A stretch of DNA of 6,078 nucleotides from Prevotella sp. CAG:617 (GTDB taxonomy: Bacteria > Bacteroidota > Bacteroidia > Bacteroidales > Bacteroidaceae): assembly GCA_000438115.1 (NCBI GenBank), contig FR903588.1, positions 1 through 6,078 of the forward strand, given 5' to 3'. This document shows, in pieces, positions 4,618 through 6,078 of the stretch. A model generated the notes under the pieces. It was not told the origin of the DNA. It made no database searches and was given only the letters and a program-made list of their open reading frames with translations. Position 1 is the first letter of the stretch, and each line of letters begins with the position of its first letter. A program made the translations under genes and the position numbers.

Positions 4618-6078
4618 ATGAATAAACATCACATTCACGCTACCCGTCTTTGCGCCATATGGCTCACGGCAGCCAGCCTGCTGGCCATGCCCGCCTCCCT
4701 CAGGGCGCAAAGCTATCAGAAACTATGGGAAAGCGTTACGCAGGCCGAACAGACCGACAAGCCGCGCACCACACGCAATCTGGTGGACAAAATCATACAG
4801 AAGGCACAAGCCGAAAACAATGAGACCCAATGGCTGCGCGCCAGCCTGGTGCGTCTAAAGCTGAGCCAGTCGATTTCGACCGACAGTTTCTGGCTCAACC
4901 GCGAACAGTTGGCTGCACGGGTACCCCAACTGACCGACTCGGCCCTGGTCAGCATTGGCCACGCCATGCTGGCCCACTCATACAGCACCGCGCGCAACGA
5001 TTCGGCCTCCATGTCGGCCACACGACGACATGCCCGGCTAGCCCTGACCTCGTTTGACCAACTATACCGCACAAAGGCCGAACCATACGCCGACCTGCTC
5101 GAGGAGCAAACCGAGCCATACGCCTACGGCACCTCGCTGCTGCCAGCCGTGGCCAAGACCGTAATGGTAAGCCTGCGCCACATCGGCGACAACCAGCAGG
5201 CCCGCCGTATCAGTCACCAACTGGCGCAATATTTTGCCCGGCAGGGGCAGCGCGGAGCATCGCTGCTGGTCAGACTCGACTCCGTCAACAACGACAATTC
5301 CCGCTCCACCCAAACCCTCCAGCTGCTGCGCCAATGGACGCAGGACTATCGCGACGTGCCGGAAAACGTGGAGACTTATCTGGCTCTCGCCCTCTGCAGT
5401 CCGACAACCGATATCCCGGCCCTGACCGACACCCTGCGCAGCGCCATAGCCCGCTACAAGAGCAATCCGCGCGTCAAGGCCCTGAATAACCTGATTCGCG
5501 AATACGAGAATCCCGAAATCTCGTGGTCGATTGAAGGAACGCTTTATCCGCAACAGGAATACAGCCTCACCATCACGGGCCGCAACGTCAGCCGGGCCAC
5601 CCTGCGCTTCTACCCCGTCAGACTGACTGCCGCCAAGGCCTGCGGGCTCAGTCTGGACGAACTGAAAAAACATCGTGCCGACCGGCCCGTGCTGGAAACG
5701 TCGGTCGACTTCGACCCCGACGCGCCGGCCAGCCTGCAGCAGAAACGGACGTGCACGTTCCGCGTGCCCCAACCGGGCCTTTACTACGTGGAAACCACCG
5801 ACGGCCATCTGCACACGGCCAGCCAGCTGGTAGTGAGCCGGCTGTACGCCATGTCTATTGCCGACGGCAAGCAACACCGCGTTTCCATCGTGGACAGCCG
5901 CAGCGGACACCTCATCCCCGACGCCACCCTGCAACAATATGAGAATCGCGACGGACAAATGGTGTGGATCAGGGACCTGAGCCCTGACTCCGACGGACGG
6001 TTCCGCACACCACAGGACACTACCCGCAGCCACGATTACCGCTACTTTGCCATCACGCCTCACGACAACGCTCTTCCG
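4618..6078 (+). CDS. Alpha-2-macroglobulin family protein, N-terminal part (runs off the window)
   Basis: The frame is open from the ATG at 4618 to the last base, 487 codons, with no stop reached. Residues 1-30 form a signal peptide (basic start, hydrophobic core, probable cleavage at LRA-QS). Residues about 33-300 are rich in Leu, Ala and Gln and look helical. Their opening SYQKLWESV and the following TDSFW resemble the N-terminal regions of large Bacteroidales macroglobulin-like proteins. From about 301 (ISWSIEGTLYPQQEYSLTI) to about 408 comes a beta-rich domain with the LRFYPV and PGLYYVET patterns of macroglobulin modules. The next segment, SIVDSRSGHLIPDATLQ, is MG2-like. Relatives are usually around 1,800-2,000 residues, so roughly three quarters is missing and a thioester site cannot be assessed. 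Such proteins act in the periplasm or outer envelope, perhaps trapping proteases; that role is inferred. The start is fixed by the signal peptide and an in-frame stop at 4558. Confidence 0.85.
   Translation, partial: MNKHHIHATRLCAIWLTAASLLAMPASLRAQSYQKLWESVTQAEQTDKPRTTRNLVDKIIQKAQAENNETQWLRASLVRLKLSQSISTDSFWLNREQLAARVPQLTDSALVSIGHAMLAHSYSTARNDSASMSATRRHARLALTSFDQLYRTKAEPYADLLEEQTEPYAYGTSLLPAVAKTVMVSLRHIGDNQQARRISHQLAQYFARQGQRGASLLVRLDSVNNDNSRSTQTLQLLRQWTQDYRDVPENVETYLALALCSPTTDIPALTDTLRSAIARYKSNPRVKALNNLIREYENPEISWSIEGTLYPQQEYSLTITGRNVSRATLRFYPVRLTAAKACGLSLDELKKHRADRPVLETSVDFDPDAPASLQQKRTCTFRVPQPGLYYVETTDGHLHTASQLVVSRLYAMSIADGKQHRVSIVDSRSGHLIPDATLQQYENRDGQMVWIRDLSPDSDGRFRTPQDTTRSHDYRYFAITPHDNALP

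Noticed and set aside
5062..6063. A 333-codon minus-strand open frame
   Set aside because: It is antisense to the macroglobulin frame, which has a signal peptide and family-like segments. The antisense frame is a by-product of GC-rich codon use.

Overview
The window looks like chromosomal DNA of a fairly GC-rich member of the Bacteroidota, most likely order Bacteroidales and Prevotella-like. Four things point there. The transcarbamylase is of the N-succinylornithine type known from Bacteroides fragilis. Several promoters fit the Bacteroidota pattern (TTTG, about 20 bases, TAnnTTTG). Three of the four coding starts have no Shine-Dalgarno sequence. The tRNA gene does not encode its CCA end. I see no phage, transposon, CRISPR or toxin-antitoxin genes, so this is mainly a housekeeping region.

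Layout. Positions 1-340 hold no gene: a well-formed leftward promoter at the edge, a pair of imperfect direct repeats around a hairpin, and a terminator-like fold. A proline tRNA (anticodon CGG) lies at 402-474 on the minus strand, with its own promoter (485-516) and terminator (341-389). Positions 620-2430 hold a minus-strand pair overlapping by ATGA: an RmlD-like NAD(P)-dependent sugar-nucleotide reductase or epimerase, then a membrane-anchored alpha/beta hydrolase. A terminator (2462-2522) separates this pair from a minus-strand exported thioredoxin-fold protein (2565-3062). The 258-base gap 3063-3320 is a divergent promoter region. It also carries a GC-rich hairpin in the leader of the plus-strand transcarbamylase gene argF' (3321-4289). 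That gene ends in a long terminator (4334-4396) followed by two further T-tract repeats. From 4618 an open frame runs off the right edge. It encodes the signal peptide, helical region and first beta domains of a large alpha-2-macroglobulin family protein.

How the genes relate. argF' serves arginine synthesis through succinylated intermediates, and no other arg gene is visible. The thioredoxin-fold protein and the macroglobulin protein are both predicted to be exported, and the hydrolase to be anchored in the inner membrane facing the periplasm, so three of the five proteins act in the envelope. The reductase and hydrolase are probably translated together, but their substrates cannot be read from sequence. 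No convincingly new multi-gene system is visible. The best leads are the serine at the substrate-specificity position of the transcarbamylase, the hairpin at the predicted 5' end of its mRNA, and a 13-base motif, CGGCACCTTTTTT, present three times in intergenic DNA.
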